DNA from: Reticulitermes lucifugus
Taxonomy: Eukaryota; Arthropoda; Insecta; Blattodea; Rhinotermitidae
Direction: 5' to 3'
Assembly (NCBI GenBank): GCA_026260175.1
Contig: JAKCWW010001176.1
Span: 1-64,000, forward strand
DNA length: 64,000 nucleotides
This document shows, piece by piece, positions 22,285 to 33,528 of the stretch. The notes beneath the pieces were generated by a model. That model did no database searches. It was given only the letters and a program-made list of their open reading frames with translations, and had not been told where the DNA came from. Every line of letters starts with the position of its first letter. Within the stretch, counting starts at the first letter, position 1. The position numbers and the translations under genes are program-made.

Positions 22285-22496
22285 CAAAGTGATTCATATA
22301 GAACGCCCGGGCCGTTTTTGCCTGCAATTCTTGAACGAATGATCGGAAGCAAATGGTACGTGCTTCATAAGCATTGCTTGCTCAAGCTGGTACTGTGCAT
22401 GAGTTAATTTGCCGCGGCCTCAATAGATGGCGCTGAGTACACGCGTTACGAAATTATAGGCCTCAATGACCCGGACGTTCTATGTGAATCACTCTG
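22285..22496. mobile_element. Mariner-type MITE with TA target duplication
   Basis: A 212-bp element bounded on both sides by TA (22283-22284 and 22497-22498). Its ends are inverted repeats: left CAAAGTGATTCATATAGAAC, right (reverse complement) CAGAGTGATTCACATAGAAC, with three mismatches over about 29 bases when extended through GCCCGGG / GTCCGGG. TA duplication and the end style indicate a Tc1/mariner-superfamily element without transposase. The inside carries AGATGGCGCTGAGTAC, a phrase type common in mariner ends. It may be a deletion derivative of the mariner-like element whose transposase lies at 25.4-26.1 kb, but those ends are not visible, so this is inference. Confidence 0.88.
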
Positions 22497-23140
22497 TATA
22501 ATTTCACTTGTCTGTCACTGCATTAACAGGAAACACGATAGTTTTCTTTCCATAAACTATGTAACCGGATAAATCCACGTTAGAAACTTATGGAACACCA
22601 ACAAATGCACTATTCTATATTTGTTCGTACAAAACGGATAAATCGATATTTGCGGCTTTCCCTCACTCATCTTGAATTTCACCTGTGTCCAACTTACTCC
22701 CACTTCATTCAGTTTACCCTCATTTCAAACAACGGGACAGAAGCTGCAACCCAAGATCAACAGGGAGACAGATGACATCACTTCAAGTCCTTCTACTTAC
22801 TCCCCACAAGTCACTTCCCTCGTCTTGTTACGGCCAATCTCTGGTGCTCTGAGCTTAGAAACTCCTGGAACTACCAAACATTATGTAAAGAACACTGAAG
22901 TAAAACATGACTGTAATGTCAAGCAAAATGGACATGTCTGTAAAGACACTCCAGCTAACAAAGAAATAATTTAAGTTGTTTCTCTATTTCGTAGCAACAT
23001 ACTGGCGTTCTTTCTGTACCTGTGGACTACAGTAGGCTACTTATTGCATTTATTTATTTATTTTCATTATGTTTCAATTAAAGACAATGTCGTCACTTTA
23101 GACTATAATGCGGTAACTGATAGAATGATCAGTGAATAAT
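22497..23140. other. Unassigned sequence with a weak coding candidate
   Basis: Two overlapping ORFs (22590-22775 and 22672-22974). The second, 100 codons, is serine/threonine-rich with balanced amino acid use and ends in P-A-N-K-E-I-I, but no homologous domain is recognisable and no good splice borders flank it. Left uncalled. Confidence 0.3.
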
Positions 23141-23145
23141 TGATT

Positions 23146-23290
23146 GTAAAGGATGTGGAAGGAGGTCGCTGTGGCCTAATCTGATGCATTATCCTTGTAT
23201 TAGCTCGGGGAGACACACAAGAACTGTGGGACACCTCAGTCAAAACAGCCTATGACGAAACAGCGATCTCCTGAATACGAAGCACAGTCA
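23146..23290 (+). mobile_element. SINE-like repeat family D
   Basis: GGATGTGGAAGGAGGTCGCT and GTGGCCTAATCTGATGCA begin a repeat whose diverged relatives start GATGTGAAAGAAAGTAGCCG at 45.6 kb and AATGTGAAAGGAAGCGGTCG at 60.7 kb. A tRNA-like start is not obvious and box B is missing in this copy. Confidence 0.6.
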
Positions 23291-24065
23291 CCCGCTCAAC
23301 AATGACGTCCTGTAACGTAACGAACCGTTTACAGCCCAGTGATAGCTATATGTACCATCTGCTGCAATATTAAGTTACTCTACTTACCCACGCAGTGTGT
23401 TTGGCATGATTCGCACAATAAGCAGCTTTAACTGATTTGTCTTTATGTGTATCGTGAAGGCGGAGTGTGTGTGACTGTAGGAACCGGATTTGTATGTGTA
23501 ATTAATCAAAGGCCAGCCTTAAAATGCTTCTTGTTGCAGGCAGCTAATTATTAGAGGCCATTCCGGAGGGTTCAGTCCATAGGCAGCACTAAGTAAATTA
23601 GACCAAATCGGGAGGCGACATGGCAGGCTGTCTACTAAAACAATGGACCAAGATGGAGCACAAAGACACTCTTGTTTTGCCAAGTGATCTAAATTATCAA
23701 TGAAGTGTACAAGATACGTAGTTTAAATTTGTAACAGAGCAACAGCACACATGTTAGGGAAACGTTTGGGGATTTCCATCTTTTTTCCGAACTGTTGGCT
23801 AAAAGTCAGTAAGCATCCGGAAACTCCTGTGATCGCCATCTTGACATAGGTTTTCCTGGTTTTACTTTGTCTTCGAGCACATGAGAAGACTGTTCGCAAG
23901 TTCCAAAGTTGCTACTCCATGTTTCTCATGTAGCCTTCCCGATTCCAATTCACCAAAATTAGGCCGCTTGCTTTAAATACCACTACATTACCTTCCCAAA
24001 TTATGTACGTTGTACTTCCTCATTCACAGTAAATCAAAATTCAACGGCTCTAATGTCAAGCCCTT

Positions 24066-24160
24066 ATGCTTCACCATTCTCTCTTCATTTTAATGCTACT
24101 CCTGTCAGAACGACAAATAGGAGAAGCCTGGGAACCTTCTAACAAAGTGATTGTCTTTCT
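24066..24160 (+). mobile_element. Isolated alternative 3' tail of a SINE
   Basis: TACTCCTGTCAGAACGAC, then GAGAAGCCTGGGAACCTTCT, matches the distal part of the SINE A copy at 48.9-49.15 kb (GCGAAGCCTGGGAACCTTCT) and a minus-strand piece at 36.4 kb. The tRNA-like head is absent here. Confidence 0.6.
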
Positions 24161-24815
24161 CCCAACCCCGAAAAAAAATTGTCTCTCAATTCTCCCATGT
24201 CTTTCCTTCACGCCTGCACTGTACTATTTCTCACGCCTCTTTCTAAAGGCTACACAGTAGGAACACAGGTACAAACACATTTCACTAGTCCCAGTCGGTA
24301 AGCCAATGTTCTACGGCCACCACAAGCATTCACCAGGCATAGCAACAGAAGTAAACGCAACGCTTAAAGCCCTTGTTATTCACTGTGTCATTCCGTGTGG
24401 CACAAAATATTGAACTCGACTTGGCCAAATGACTTTTTATAGTAGAATAAATGACATATCTGCTTTAACGAAATAAACACAAAAACATTGTCTCGCGTTG
24501 CCTTTCCTGTTAATATGATATATGACATGTTATAATTTTAATTTTAACTTTATAAACTAGATTCTATTAAAGCTTTGGCGACAGAATGACAACGTATCGC
24601 ACACTACGTTATGCTTAAAATAACATGTAACGTGTAATACTGTCACGAGAAAATTTTAGATATAGCCCTTTTCACGAATAACTTCTAACCTTCTTCACAA
24701 CGTGTCTCAAAATAAACAAAACAATTTAGAAATATGAAAGCGTGCCGAAAAAGGCAAAATACATATGCGTACATACTTATTCAGCAGAGAAACCTGGCCT
24801 GACTTTGAGGCTTTC
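24161..24815. other. Unassigned AT-rich sequence
   Basis: No repeat or gene recognised. Confidence 0.45.
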
Positions 24816-24819
24816 ACGA

Positions 24820-24930
24820 CGGTGAAGATTAATATTGTGGTCTTCTGGCTTATGGCATAATATAACCTACGAGATGCGGTACTTAATATTTCGGAGGAAC
24901 ATACTGCCTCCAACTTCACAGGGTTAAGTT
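24820..24930 (+). repeat. Single G-family unit
   Basis: GGTGAAGATTAATATTGTGG, TCTTCTGG and TGGCATAATATAACC precede GGTACTTAATATTTCGGAGG, AACATACTGCCTCC and AACTTCACAGGG. The order and spacing are those of family G. The 24707-24982 minus ORF crosses it and is incidental. Confidence 0.7.
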
Positions 24931-25364
24931 TCCCACCAGAATACGCAGTGGCATAACCTAAAGGACTGCAGTACGAATACATACGGCAATTACGAATATT
25001 AAATGTTACTTATCACTCAGCCAGGAGGATGATAACATCGCCACGAGTGCACCGTGTTATGTAAGCTCATATGACTTATACAGCACGCGTGCCGACTAAC
25101 AGTTCTCCATCGCTGTAAGCTTAACATCTGATTCCGACGTTTGGTACAATGCTATTTAACACTAAGTTCGGACAAAGGATAGGGACATTATTTTATCTGA
25201 CAAATATCGCTAGTCACCGTTATCCTACCCAATGGCTAGCTTCCACTTATACTTATCGGAGTGTGTACGACTTACCTGCTACTCGCTCGGAGCATGTTGT
25301 GTGATACGCAGAGCACAGTTGCTACAGACAGTGTCGTGTAAGTTGTTTCAGAATTTAAAAATAA

Positions 25365-26120
25365 ATGCAACAGTTTCCATTCCAGACGGTAAGAGCACGT
25401 GCAGAAGACACGTTCGTATTGTATCCATATAGGATAACTGTGGGTCACGAACTGTACGTCACACAGAGTGAAACAGAACAGACTGTTGTGAACTGGTACC
25501 ATCGTGGGATGTATGGTGGAGGAGCACACTTCAAACTTGTTCTGTTTAACTGTGAAACTTGGTTTCAAGTCAGTGGATATGCGAACTCTCAGAATAACAG
25601 GTTTACCATCTTAATCCACGATATGCCAATAGATGATGCTATTAAGGTTGATGTGTGGTGTGCTATGATTGCAACAAGGATTATTGGGCCCTTTTTTCTG
25701 AGATCATAAGTCCACACCATATGTTATACACATTCCGACATTCTTTGAACACCTGTCCGTATTACGTGGGAAAGGATGCCTTTTTTTCAGCAAGACAGCG
25801 CAACTACTCACACACAGACAATTCTATGCATTGTGTGCAGCGGTTTTGGTGACAGAATGAAAAGGAGAGAACTGTGGCCTCCGTTCGCCAGATCTGAACA
25901 CGTGCAATCAATTCTTATTTGTGGGGCACACGTATTAAGGGACAAAGTGTATAGCAATAGTCCTCGCAATGAATACAACCTGAAAGACAGCATTCAAAAT
26001 ACAGTGTTTTCAACTTCACCAGCAGAACATCGACATAAAATGAACGTGTTGTTAGACGTGACACTTGTACGCGATTCGAAAGACACCATTCCTAACACCT
26101 GCCTTAGGTATAGCGAGTAA
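25365..26120 (+). pseudogene. Mariner-like (Tc1/mariner superfamily) transposase pseudogene
   Basis: Encodes a decayed DDE transposase of the mariner-like type common in insects; an intact enzyme cuts and pastes DNA at TA sites. Visible in order: HFKLVLFNCETWF (first catalytic block, where family members have S-D-E before the A-W-F; the aspartate is lost here), SGYANSQNNR, VDVWCAMIATRIIGP, then after stops FFQQDSATTHT (second catalytic aspartate retained in Q-Q-D), RRELWPP, and KDKVYSN-like RDKVYSNSPRN. The third acidic residue, normally in P-P-R-S-P-D-L, is replaced by A-R-S-E-H. Stops lie at about 25710-25776, and at least two frame changes occur near 25800-25850 (the N-S-M-H-C-V-Q-R phrase is in another frame). 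Full-length relatives have roughly 350 residues; the N-terminal DNA-binding part is not recognisable. Dead copy. Terminal repeats were not found. Confidence 0.85.
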
Positions 26121-27345
26121 AATCCTAACATTAACTGCAATATACAAAAATAAGCGCGTAAAGCCCAACTCCCAGCAAATTGGAATAATGACGATCGCTG
26201 GGTTGCCCGCCGTCATGCGAAACGGTCCAAGTGAAATGTAGTGCGATTCGTCTGACAAAAATAATGTCTCAGTAAGTGGATGTGTTTGGTCGATTTCTGG
26301 GTCAGTTGCTGGGCTAAACGGCCGGTAGTGCAAAGTGTGTGGTTGAATAAGTCCGGAGAGTCACGTTACACGAACCATCGCCAATCTTGGACTGCTTTAC
26401 AGGACGGTACCTATTATGACGACCGTGTAACGGCACAGGATATAAGTTAAATTACTTCTCTCATCGAACAGAAGAATAAGGCAATCATTTTGAAATTTTT
26501 CGAGTAATTTACATATTAGGGGTACACGAAAATAGACAAGTGAATTACATTTTTCAGCTTTAAAGAAAGAGTTTTATAAACGAAAAATACTCTAATATAG
26601 TTCCACAGCACGTACTGTCCTCATCAAACATATAACCAGATACATAGGGCCGTAAAAAGACGAGTTATTTGCAATGTAATTAATGAACTTGTTGTCAGTG
26701 AATGCGCAACAGTTGGCAGTGTATTATCGGTTAGTGATAAACCCTAGCGGATTGAAGAACTGAAGATAGAAATCACAGCTGTTGTAGAAACATGATTCAA
26801 GAAATACTGACTGCTGTTATAAAGTCTGAACTCCCCTTTCATCAAGTCGTATTCGATATAGAAGGATAACATACTGCATATGTTTACGTCTCTCGCGACA
26901 TTAATGTTGCGACATGAGAAACATCGCTGCGAGTGTGACACATCAATAAACATACATATTTAAAACTACCGCGTCTTTTCTTAGGATCCTGTGTATCGAA
27001 TCTGCAAGGCAAGTTAAAGGTTAAGAACAGAAACATATGTCTTACCTTATCATGTTGTTAAATGGCCCTTCGAACAGCAACATTCGTATCGCCAGTCCTG
27101 GAGGCAGTCCCTTGAAAATAAATTAAAAGTTACTATTTTAAAGTTGGAAACCACACAATTTTACTGTATTATTAATATGAAACACTCACCAATACATCTA
27201 CCAACAAGTACACTAACTTTTAAAGAGTGCTTAAAACGTATTATTAATGGTCATATAAAGTAATATAGATAGAATGAAATACGACTCTACACTTCTCTAT
27301 CCCCCACATACATACGTACATACATACAGTAAACACTGCTTGTCT
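26121..27345. other. Unassigned AT-rich sequence
   Basis: No motif-bearing ORF. A short CATA/CGTA repeat (about 27306-27328) is the only structure seen. The minus ORF 26052-26333 overlaps the transposase 3' end and is not supported. Confidence 0.45.
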
Positions 27346-27349
27346 TCAG

Positions 27350-27425
27350 TGAATAAGATGGAGTACGTTCCTCCGAAAAGTCGGTAAGCTTCTGGCACAT
27401 TATATGGCGTCATATCTCCGAAGAT
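27350..27425 (-). repeat. Single G-family unit, minus strand
   Basis: On the minus strand: GCCATCTTCGGAGATATGAC, GCCATATAATG, then CTTACCGACTTTTCGGAGG, AACGTACTCCATCTTA, the standard G order. One arm only. Confidence 0.7.
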
Positions 27426-27649
27426 GGCGAACTTCACTTAATATTGCTGTTTGCAAGCTGCCGATTCTCGTCACTTTTAAGATTTATTTTATGTAATAGT
27501 ATGACAAAAACTTGCTTACAAATATGACTCAGAACTGTCCCTAATTCCCTAGGCCTAAGAGCAATCATTTGTCCTATCTTGTTTCAATAATTTAGTAAAT
27601 GAAGTTAAATTAATTATGCTGAGCTACTTCAGTGACAATTCATGGACTT

Positions 27650-27895
27650 TGTTGTCGCTGTAATGTATCTTGGTACCCCATACCAAAAGGAAGCATTTAT
27701 GTATAACATATATCGGTAAAAATGGCCAGTTTTAAGAAATGGGTTGGTAGGGTGTAAACCAGATTCAAGTAGCTCAATATATGGTCCAGTGTCGTTTTCT
27801 TGAGAACTTAGAAATCCAAAGAGTGCGGGAAAATCCTGGGCCACTACAGCAATCACGAGCTTTTCAAGGAGAACTCCGCTCCACAGAGTTAGATG
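27650..27895 (+). mobile_element. LINE 3' end fragment
   Basis: Plus-strand sequence GGTAGGGTGTAAACCAGATT, AGTAGCTCAATATATGG, CGTTTTCTTGAGAAC, AAAGAGTGCGGGAAAATC and CTCCGCTCCACAGAGTT aligns in order with the last codons and 3' UTR of the 53-54.7 kb LINE (GGACTCTGCTCCATGGAGTT there). The 120-codon minus-strand ORF 27629-27991 reads the antisense of this LINE end, which explains its length without a host gene. Heavily diverged; no sense frame is open. Confidence 0.65.
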
Positions 27896-28940
27896 GATCA
27901 TCTCATGTAACAACGCAATTGTACTTCGTATTTTGAAGATATTTAAACTCGGGTCATATACATAATGAACACACATTCCCTCTTCCCCCATCTACAAAAC
28001 AGTTGCCTCCCCTCTGTTTGCCTCCCCGACCCAAACACGCCTCCCTTGTTTTCCATTTTCTGTCCCATTCTGTCTTTGTTTCTAGGTTTGTAATTGGTGT
28101 TGATCAGGGCAGAGTCCATTCTGCGTAGCCTGTGGGAGTAGGCGGCCTACGTAAAATTCTCGATCCATGTTCATTCTTTCCCTGACCGGAGAGTAGTTCC
28201 AGTAACGTCTGTAGCGCACTGCCTTAACACTCCGAATTACATCTGGATACTACTCACAAATTCAATTTCTACTTCACAGTAAGTACACTCCGTCTACGTT
28301 ATAACGAATAGCCTGTTAATTCTTTATAAGGAAAAAGTCGCTATTTGCTGTAGGAATCATACGGAAAACATAAATACACTCTGCGGGCAAACTTTAGAGT
28401 TTCTCTATGTTAAAGCAGATGGTATACATAGTTACCATAGCGGCTGGGATAAATACTACTCCTTTTACTAATAAGAGACGTTTTAAGCTAATGAAAAATT
28501 ACGAAGTTGCTCATTCAGTAACTGGAAGGATAAGCGGCGGTAAGATTCTCTGGACCTGAATAATCCTAACCTTTGAAACAGCTACAAACATATTAGAGAT
28601 ATGAATGAATTTGGAGTTCTATTCCAGTTTTCACTAAAACAAACCGTGGCAAGTCAAACATTAGCTTCACAGTAGAGAATAATATAATTGCTAGACGTCT
28701 GGCGGCCATGCTTAAAATTCCGCTGAAGCCATTACTAATTCTCCACCTGGATTGAATTACAGAATTACAGTAGGTCTGTAAATATACTCTACACAACATG
28801 CCTAAAGTCTTCCGATTCACAAGGGACCGTTTTGGTCTACACACGTTCTGATCCACACTTCATAACAATGAACACCTCTCTATTCCATGTTACATAAAGG
28901 AATAATCTTTCAGGCATCGCAAAGTAATAAAACAGAACAC
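27896..28940. other. Unassigned sequence
   Basis: An 87-codon minus ORF (28593-28856) shows no motif. Nothing else recognised. Confidence 0.4.
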
Positions 28941-28944
28941 GGAG

Positions 28945-29050
28945 ATGATAGATAACGAAGGATGTGGTGGCGTTCTTTTAGGATCCCATCTCAGAATTCA
29001 CTACGCAGGGACTGAGGAAGACCATGACAACATAGCCGGCACAGCAAACA
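28945..29050 (+). mobile_element. Possible SINE-like repeat family D
   Basis: GAAGGATGTGGTGGCGTTCT, GATCCCATCTCAGAATTC and GGGACTGAGGAAGACCATG follow the order of the family D copy at 45.6 kb (GGGGAACTGAGGAAAACCACG). Strongly diverged. Confidence 0.45.
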
Positions 29051-29250
29051 GCAACCTTATGAATACGAGGTTTCTCTAATACTCAGTAGAGAGGGTGGCA
29101 GTGATTTTTCTTTACGCCGTACTTTACCTATGGGCGGTTATTAAGGGCAGTTAAATACAATACTTTCCTTAGACACACATCAAATAAAAGCAATTGATTA
29201 TGTACGGCTATGGAGGCGGTGCGATGCTGACGTTAATCATGTCTGTGAGT

Positions 29251-29400
29251 GGTATCACCGCATACAAGCAGACTGTACTGCCGGCGTTTCAGACAGTTAC
29301 CACCTTCAAGAAGATGGAAACCATGAATTTAAAGTGGATACTGCCAGTAGCTATTTCCAAAACGTCGGAAATACAGTCCACTTCCATATACGGTGCTACC
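29251..29400. mobile_element. G-like foldback element
   Basis: The left arm (GGTATCACCGCATACAAGCA, GACTGTACTGCC, GGCGTTTCAGACAG, TACCACC) returns in the right arm as the inverse of GGTAGCACCGTATATGGAAG, GGACTGTATTTCCGACG, GCTACTGGCAG. About 150 bp; the core ACGTTTCGGA is recognisable but the outer phrase differs from the main G family. The ORFs starting at 29194 and 29334 run through it. Confidence 0.65.
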
Positions 29401-29820
29401 CAGAAACAGAATCAACATCCGTAACGACCGAAATACAGAACAGAGACGTTCTTCTAAAGACAGTCTTCGTTCAGCCAGTCAAGAAAGTTCCAGTAAATCC
29501 GGGTGTCACTGCCGCGCTGAAAAGGTCTCTGCAAGCCAGACGAAACCAGCTCACACGCTCCCATCTACACCTAGTCTTTATTCCTTCATGTGTACTTGTA
29601 CTGAAACACCAACAAAAGGGCAAAAAACCTAATGCTGAATCCGCAGGCTCTGCTTAATTACGTAGCATGGAGTGGAGACAATGGAGGAAACGGAGATGGA
29701 AAATCATGCATTATTAAGTTCAGCATTAGACGGATATCACTCAGTAATAATTTTAAAACTTCCAGTATTTCATTTTCTTCTCAACCGTAAAATTTAAATG
29801 TCCTTACAATTTTTTTGCAG
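29401..29820. other. Multi-frame open stretch with a weak coding candidate
   Basis: Between about 29401 and 29650 more than one plus frame is open. One frame (29351-29632) is serine/arginine/lysine-rich (S-S-K-D-S-L-R-S-A-S-Q-E-S-S-S-K-S), the other (29334-29657) is valine/lysine-rich. Only one can be real; neither has a known domain, and no convincing acceptor precedes them. Left uncalled. Confidence 0.3.
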
Positions 29821-30031
29821 TAATGTAAGAATACAACAAAATGCTTCATTTTGTACAAATATTCAGAGTGATGTACATGTGAGGCCTGCCCAGTGCGAGC
29901 AATTTCTCTGCAGGGGAATTGGAAATGTTCTCTTCACTACCGCTTCCACAATGGCATTGGACCTATCACACTTCCGCTTCTACAGGAAACCGGCAATTCG
30001 TTCCCGGAAGCAAAACAGCCTAAGCTTGAAG
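29821..30031 (+). other. Candidate internal exon (unverified)
   Basis: A polypyrimidine string ending TTTTTTTGCAG (to 29820) and a donor-like AAG|GTGAGA (after 30031) frame 211 bases. One frame is fully open across all of it (70 codons from 29822, including R-P-A-Q-C-E-Q-F-L-C-R-G and H-F-R-F-Y-R-K-P). A second internal acceptor-like TTTCTCTGCAG ends at about 29913; from there another frame is open to the same donor (W-K-C-S-L-H-Y-R-F-H-N-G-I-G-P-I). I recognise no protein family in either. Such borders occur by chance in long AT-rich DNA, so this is only a candidate; orientation and phase would be compatible with an internal coding exon. Confidence 0.3.
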
Positions 30032-30935
30032 GTGAGAACTAACCCAAGTTTACAGCAGAGATAAAATTTCATAAAACTTTATCCCATATCCAATAAAATT
30101 ATCCTTGGGGCCGAGGTAGATCTAGGGTTGAATACCGTGAAATTTGCCTTTCAAAATACGTGCCTAGTCTTTTATCTTACACGCATGCGCTGCAAAGAAA
30201 TGTATACGAAGGTGGGTCAGATACTCTGACAAGAATGGTCATATCTACTAAAATGTTATTCTTGACATATGCAGAATTTTTATACTTTTCCTTGAAGGCC
30301 GTAATATGCCATGGGACTGTCGTAAAGAACCGTCATGTCCCATTCGTTACATTACGAAAGTTAAAAGAGCTTGTAGGACGGACAGTGTTAACATTCACGT
30401 CAGTATTGTACACGTGTCATCCCTTAAAGTAGAAGGTGACAGCTTCACTGAATTTTGAGAAGTGTATAGCATACGTTTACAAGTTCACTATGTAGGTGAA
30501 TATTTCATAACAACGCTATAAAACCCGGAGTGTAAAATATTCCACAATGTGGGAAAACGCCCCAAAGTAGAGTACACAGAAAATTCCTTCTACCGAAGTG
30601 GGGACCTCATTCCCTAAATTAAACACAGAACTTTCTTTGAACACTTGCAGACTGTTAAGTAATGTTTTAAATAAACACTGAAATTAGAAATTTATTAGAG
30701 CACTTTAAATTTTAAAACACTAGCTCGGAAAGCGGCTATATTTGCAAGTGAACTAGGAACATGGCTGCAGCCTGTAACGGAGACTTGTCATTGGCTAACT
30801 TCGCCGTTTGACTGAACAAACACAATTTGTATCAGCTTACTCGATTGTTCGCAATGTTCCTGATCTCGTTTACATGGGTTCCTACAAAATTAATTCGTGC
30901 TCACAGTGTCTTGGTCTATTTTACACCTTTTTTTT
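30032..30935. other. Unassigned sequence
   Basis: A 90-codon plus ORF at 30160-30432 has ordinary composition but no motif. Nothing else seen. Confidence 0.4.
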
Positions 30936-30940
30936 TCCCC

Positions 30941-31188
30941 AGTGGCGCAAGAGCCCCTATTAGGCTAGAGCCTCCTCATTATCGAGGCTTCATGATCACA
31001 CTCGGGCGCACCACACTCGGTAGGACTCCTCTGGACGAAGATCAGCCCGACGTAGAGATCTCTACCTGACAACACACAACACTCACAAGAGACAGACATC
31101 CATGCCACCGGCGGGATTCGAACCCACAATCCCTGCATGCGAACGTCCGCAGACCCATGCATTAGACCGCGCGGCCACTGGGATCGGC
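30941..31188 (-). mobile_element. SINE family C, minus strand
   Basis: Minus strand: CCGATCCCAGTGGCCGCGCG, GTCTAATGC (box A), GTGGGTTCGAATCCCGCC (box B), CATGGATGTCTGTCTCTTGT, then GTCCAGAGGAGTCCTACCGA. A well-preserved copy. It faces the plus-strand copy 550 bases to the right. ORFs 30965-31162 and 31083-31331 on the minus strand derive from it. Confidence 0.88.
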
Positions 31189-31739
31189 ATTTTTACACCA
31201 TTACGCAAAGTTAAAAATTGAAGAAATAATAATTGTATGTGCCCTATCCCCTCTGATTTTTCGGTGTTTTTCAAATGGTGAGCCACAAACCGCTGTCGGT
31301 CCGTAAAATTATTTTCCCTGCTGAGAGGCAAAGAATAAATATACTATTATTGTCATGGTATGTTTAACACTGGAAGACATTCAGTTTTCAATAAAAGTGA
31401 ATACAAAAGTGTTCGATATTTATCATTATTCGTTTATCTGTGTTACCTATGTACCACAATTCAGTTCATTTCATAAAAAGTTGGCCTACTGCATACCGTC
31501 CCGCAGTGATTTTTTAACATGCTAACAGTAACGAAGTGCCAAGTGTCTCAGAACTACCGTTACAGATCATCGCGCTAATAAACAAAATGTCTAAAAAATA
31601 GCTTTTTTTTCTCTAACATGCTTACTAAATTAACCACTAAATATTTATATTTGGGTTTAAAAAACAGCAGTAAACATGCTTATACATAAATTACAATATG
31701 GCTAAATTTATAAATTAACGTTCACTAGCGCAAAATGTC

Positions 31740-31985
31740 TGCCGATGCAGGTGGACGTGTAGTCTAAGGCGTAGGTCTGAAGCCGCTTGATTGCTGGGAT
31801 CGCGCGTTCAATTCCTGCTGAAGGCATGGATATTTATCTCTTGTGTTTGGTGTGTGTTGTGTAGGAAAATGCCTCTCTGACGAGCTGATCAGTCGTTCAG
31901 AAAGTACTAATTGTGTGTGATATAGAAACCTCAAAAATGAGGCGGTCTATGCCCGAGATTGGCTGTTGCGCCACAGAAAGGAAGA
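31740..31985 (+). mobile_element. SINE family C, plus strand
   Basis: CCGATGCAGGTGGACGTGTA, GTCTAAGGCG, box B variant GCGTTCAATTCCTGC, CATGGATATTTATCTCTTGT and a body ending in a GGAAGGAAGAAAGG tail. More diverged than the minus-strand neighbour, with which it makes an inverted pair. Confidence 0.8.
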
Positions 31986-32126
31986 AAGGGTGAACCATTT
32001 ATATTTAAAAATCAGGTGCACAAACACATGCAACAACTTACAGTTTTGGATTAAAACGCACACCCACATTAATATATAAAGGTACAGGAAGAGGAACCGC
32101 TGTCACTCTGCAGGCCACAAAGGCAC

Positions 32127-32388
32127 AGCGGAAGTGAAGGTATAGATCCACTCATTCTTAACCTCGGTACTCGATCGATATGAGTGGTCAGCTTCACGCC
32201 CCGGCCGCTTTAACCTCGGGGAAAGAGGATCCTGTACTCATTAAACACAAGGCTGGGGGCGCCCCAGATCTGGTCTGGATGCTTTCGTGAAGAAAATAAT
32301 CTCTTCCCCAGCCGGGAATCGAACCATATTCCTCGGTCGTCCAGTCCGTAGCCTTGTCACTATACCGACTGCGGTATGTCGGCTCCTA
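32127..32388 (-). mobile_element. SINE family B, minus strand
   Basis: Minus strand: tRNA-like head with GGAATATGGTTCGATTCCCG (box B), GACCAGATCTGGGGCGCC, GAGGTTAAAGCGGCCGGGGC, GTGAAGCTGACCACTCAT, and 3' phrase CGAGGTTAAGAATGAGTGG ending in TATACCTTCACTTCC. One of the most complete copies of this family in the window. Confidence 0.85.
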
Positions 32389-32887
32389 TATGCCTAACAC
32401 TGCTACAATTGTAAACTGTTCGCAGATATAGCATCATATAAAAATAGGGATGCTACTACGAATTTGATAAATCAACATTTCAAAACTGACTTCGGACACC
32501 GCCTATGTAGACCAGATTCAAATAGGAAAACTCCGTTATGCTGAATACAGAGAACCAGGACATTAGAAATTAGAAACAGCTTCAGTTAAGGTATTATTCT
32601 TACATTTAGCACGCGTATGTCATTCTTACCCGCAAGCACGCACCAGTCGCTGTTGCATGAAAGTGCAGAGACTGGGGTCAACATATTTTTTTTCTCTGTA
32701 CTTAATAAGCTTAACTTCCGGTGTGGATTAAAGGCGTTAAGCTTCCATTAAGACGCTCTTCACATTTTCATTGCATTACTTTGCCACCGAGGGCGTATAT
32801 AAATTAAGGGTAAATGATATTAAGTTTCAGAGAAGCCAGCAAAACAGTGGCACAGAATTGTAACCTTATTTTGCCGGCCACACACAT
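32389..32887. other. Unassigned sequence between two SINE B copies
   Basis: AT-rich with no gene or repeat recognised. Confidence 0.4.
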
Positions 32888-33145
32888 GAATTCGGGACCC
32901 TGGGCAGCTGTCAGCATAATCACCAGGCTAAGGACTGGAGGACAGGAACATCGGGGTTGGATTCCCGGCAGAAAGCCATGATTTCTCTTCTTGGTAGCGT
33001 CCAGAATGTCTCTTAGAGTCCCGACCTCCTATCCGATAGAGGTCTCTCCCGGCGGGAAAGTTGCGTGGCCTTAAAACTGAATATCTATTCCCATCCAGTG
33101 TCGAGGTTAAGAATGCGTCAAGCTACGCCTCTAGTCCTCCATATG
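32888..33145 (+). mobile_element. SINE family B-like copy, plus strand
   Basis: Head with GGGGTTGGATTCCCGGC (box B) and body ending TCCCATCCAGTGTCGAGGTT, AAGAATGCGTCAAGCTACGC, CTCT. The body between differs more than in other copies. It faces the minus-strand copy at 32.1-32.4 kb. Confidence 0.7.
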
Positions 33146-33528
33146 CTTTCATGAAGTGGTGCTTAATTAAGCAATGGAGTTAGTAACTTCCACTAATGCA
33201 GCCGTATTCCAGCGTCTAAAACCAGTATGTTCTACTACAGTGAAAATGCTGTGAGTTATATGTGGTGATCCCTTGTTATTAAAGACAGGATGTTAAACGC
33301 AAATACAGTTCAAAGGAAAGTAGGTACAAATGGACAGTAATTGTAAGCAGGTCATTGCGGTTACATATAGTGGAATACGAGTCTGTAGCCGCCTCAGAGT
33401 GGTGCGCTACTGATCGAGAAACACGGTGTAAAGTACTACTGTCATGGGAACACGATGAACTGCAGTGAATGTCTAATCGCATACACGTGGTCCACAGTCC
33501 GGTATGCAGATATTTCTACCCTCTAAAA

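Noticed and set aside
22672-22974. Terminal coding exon, 100 codons
   Set aside because: No good acceptor, no homologous domain, and the length is within chance for this window.
27629-27991. 120-codon minus-strand ORF as a gene
   Set aside because: It is the antisense of a LINE 3' end, a translation type that commonly appears as a false protein in insects.
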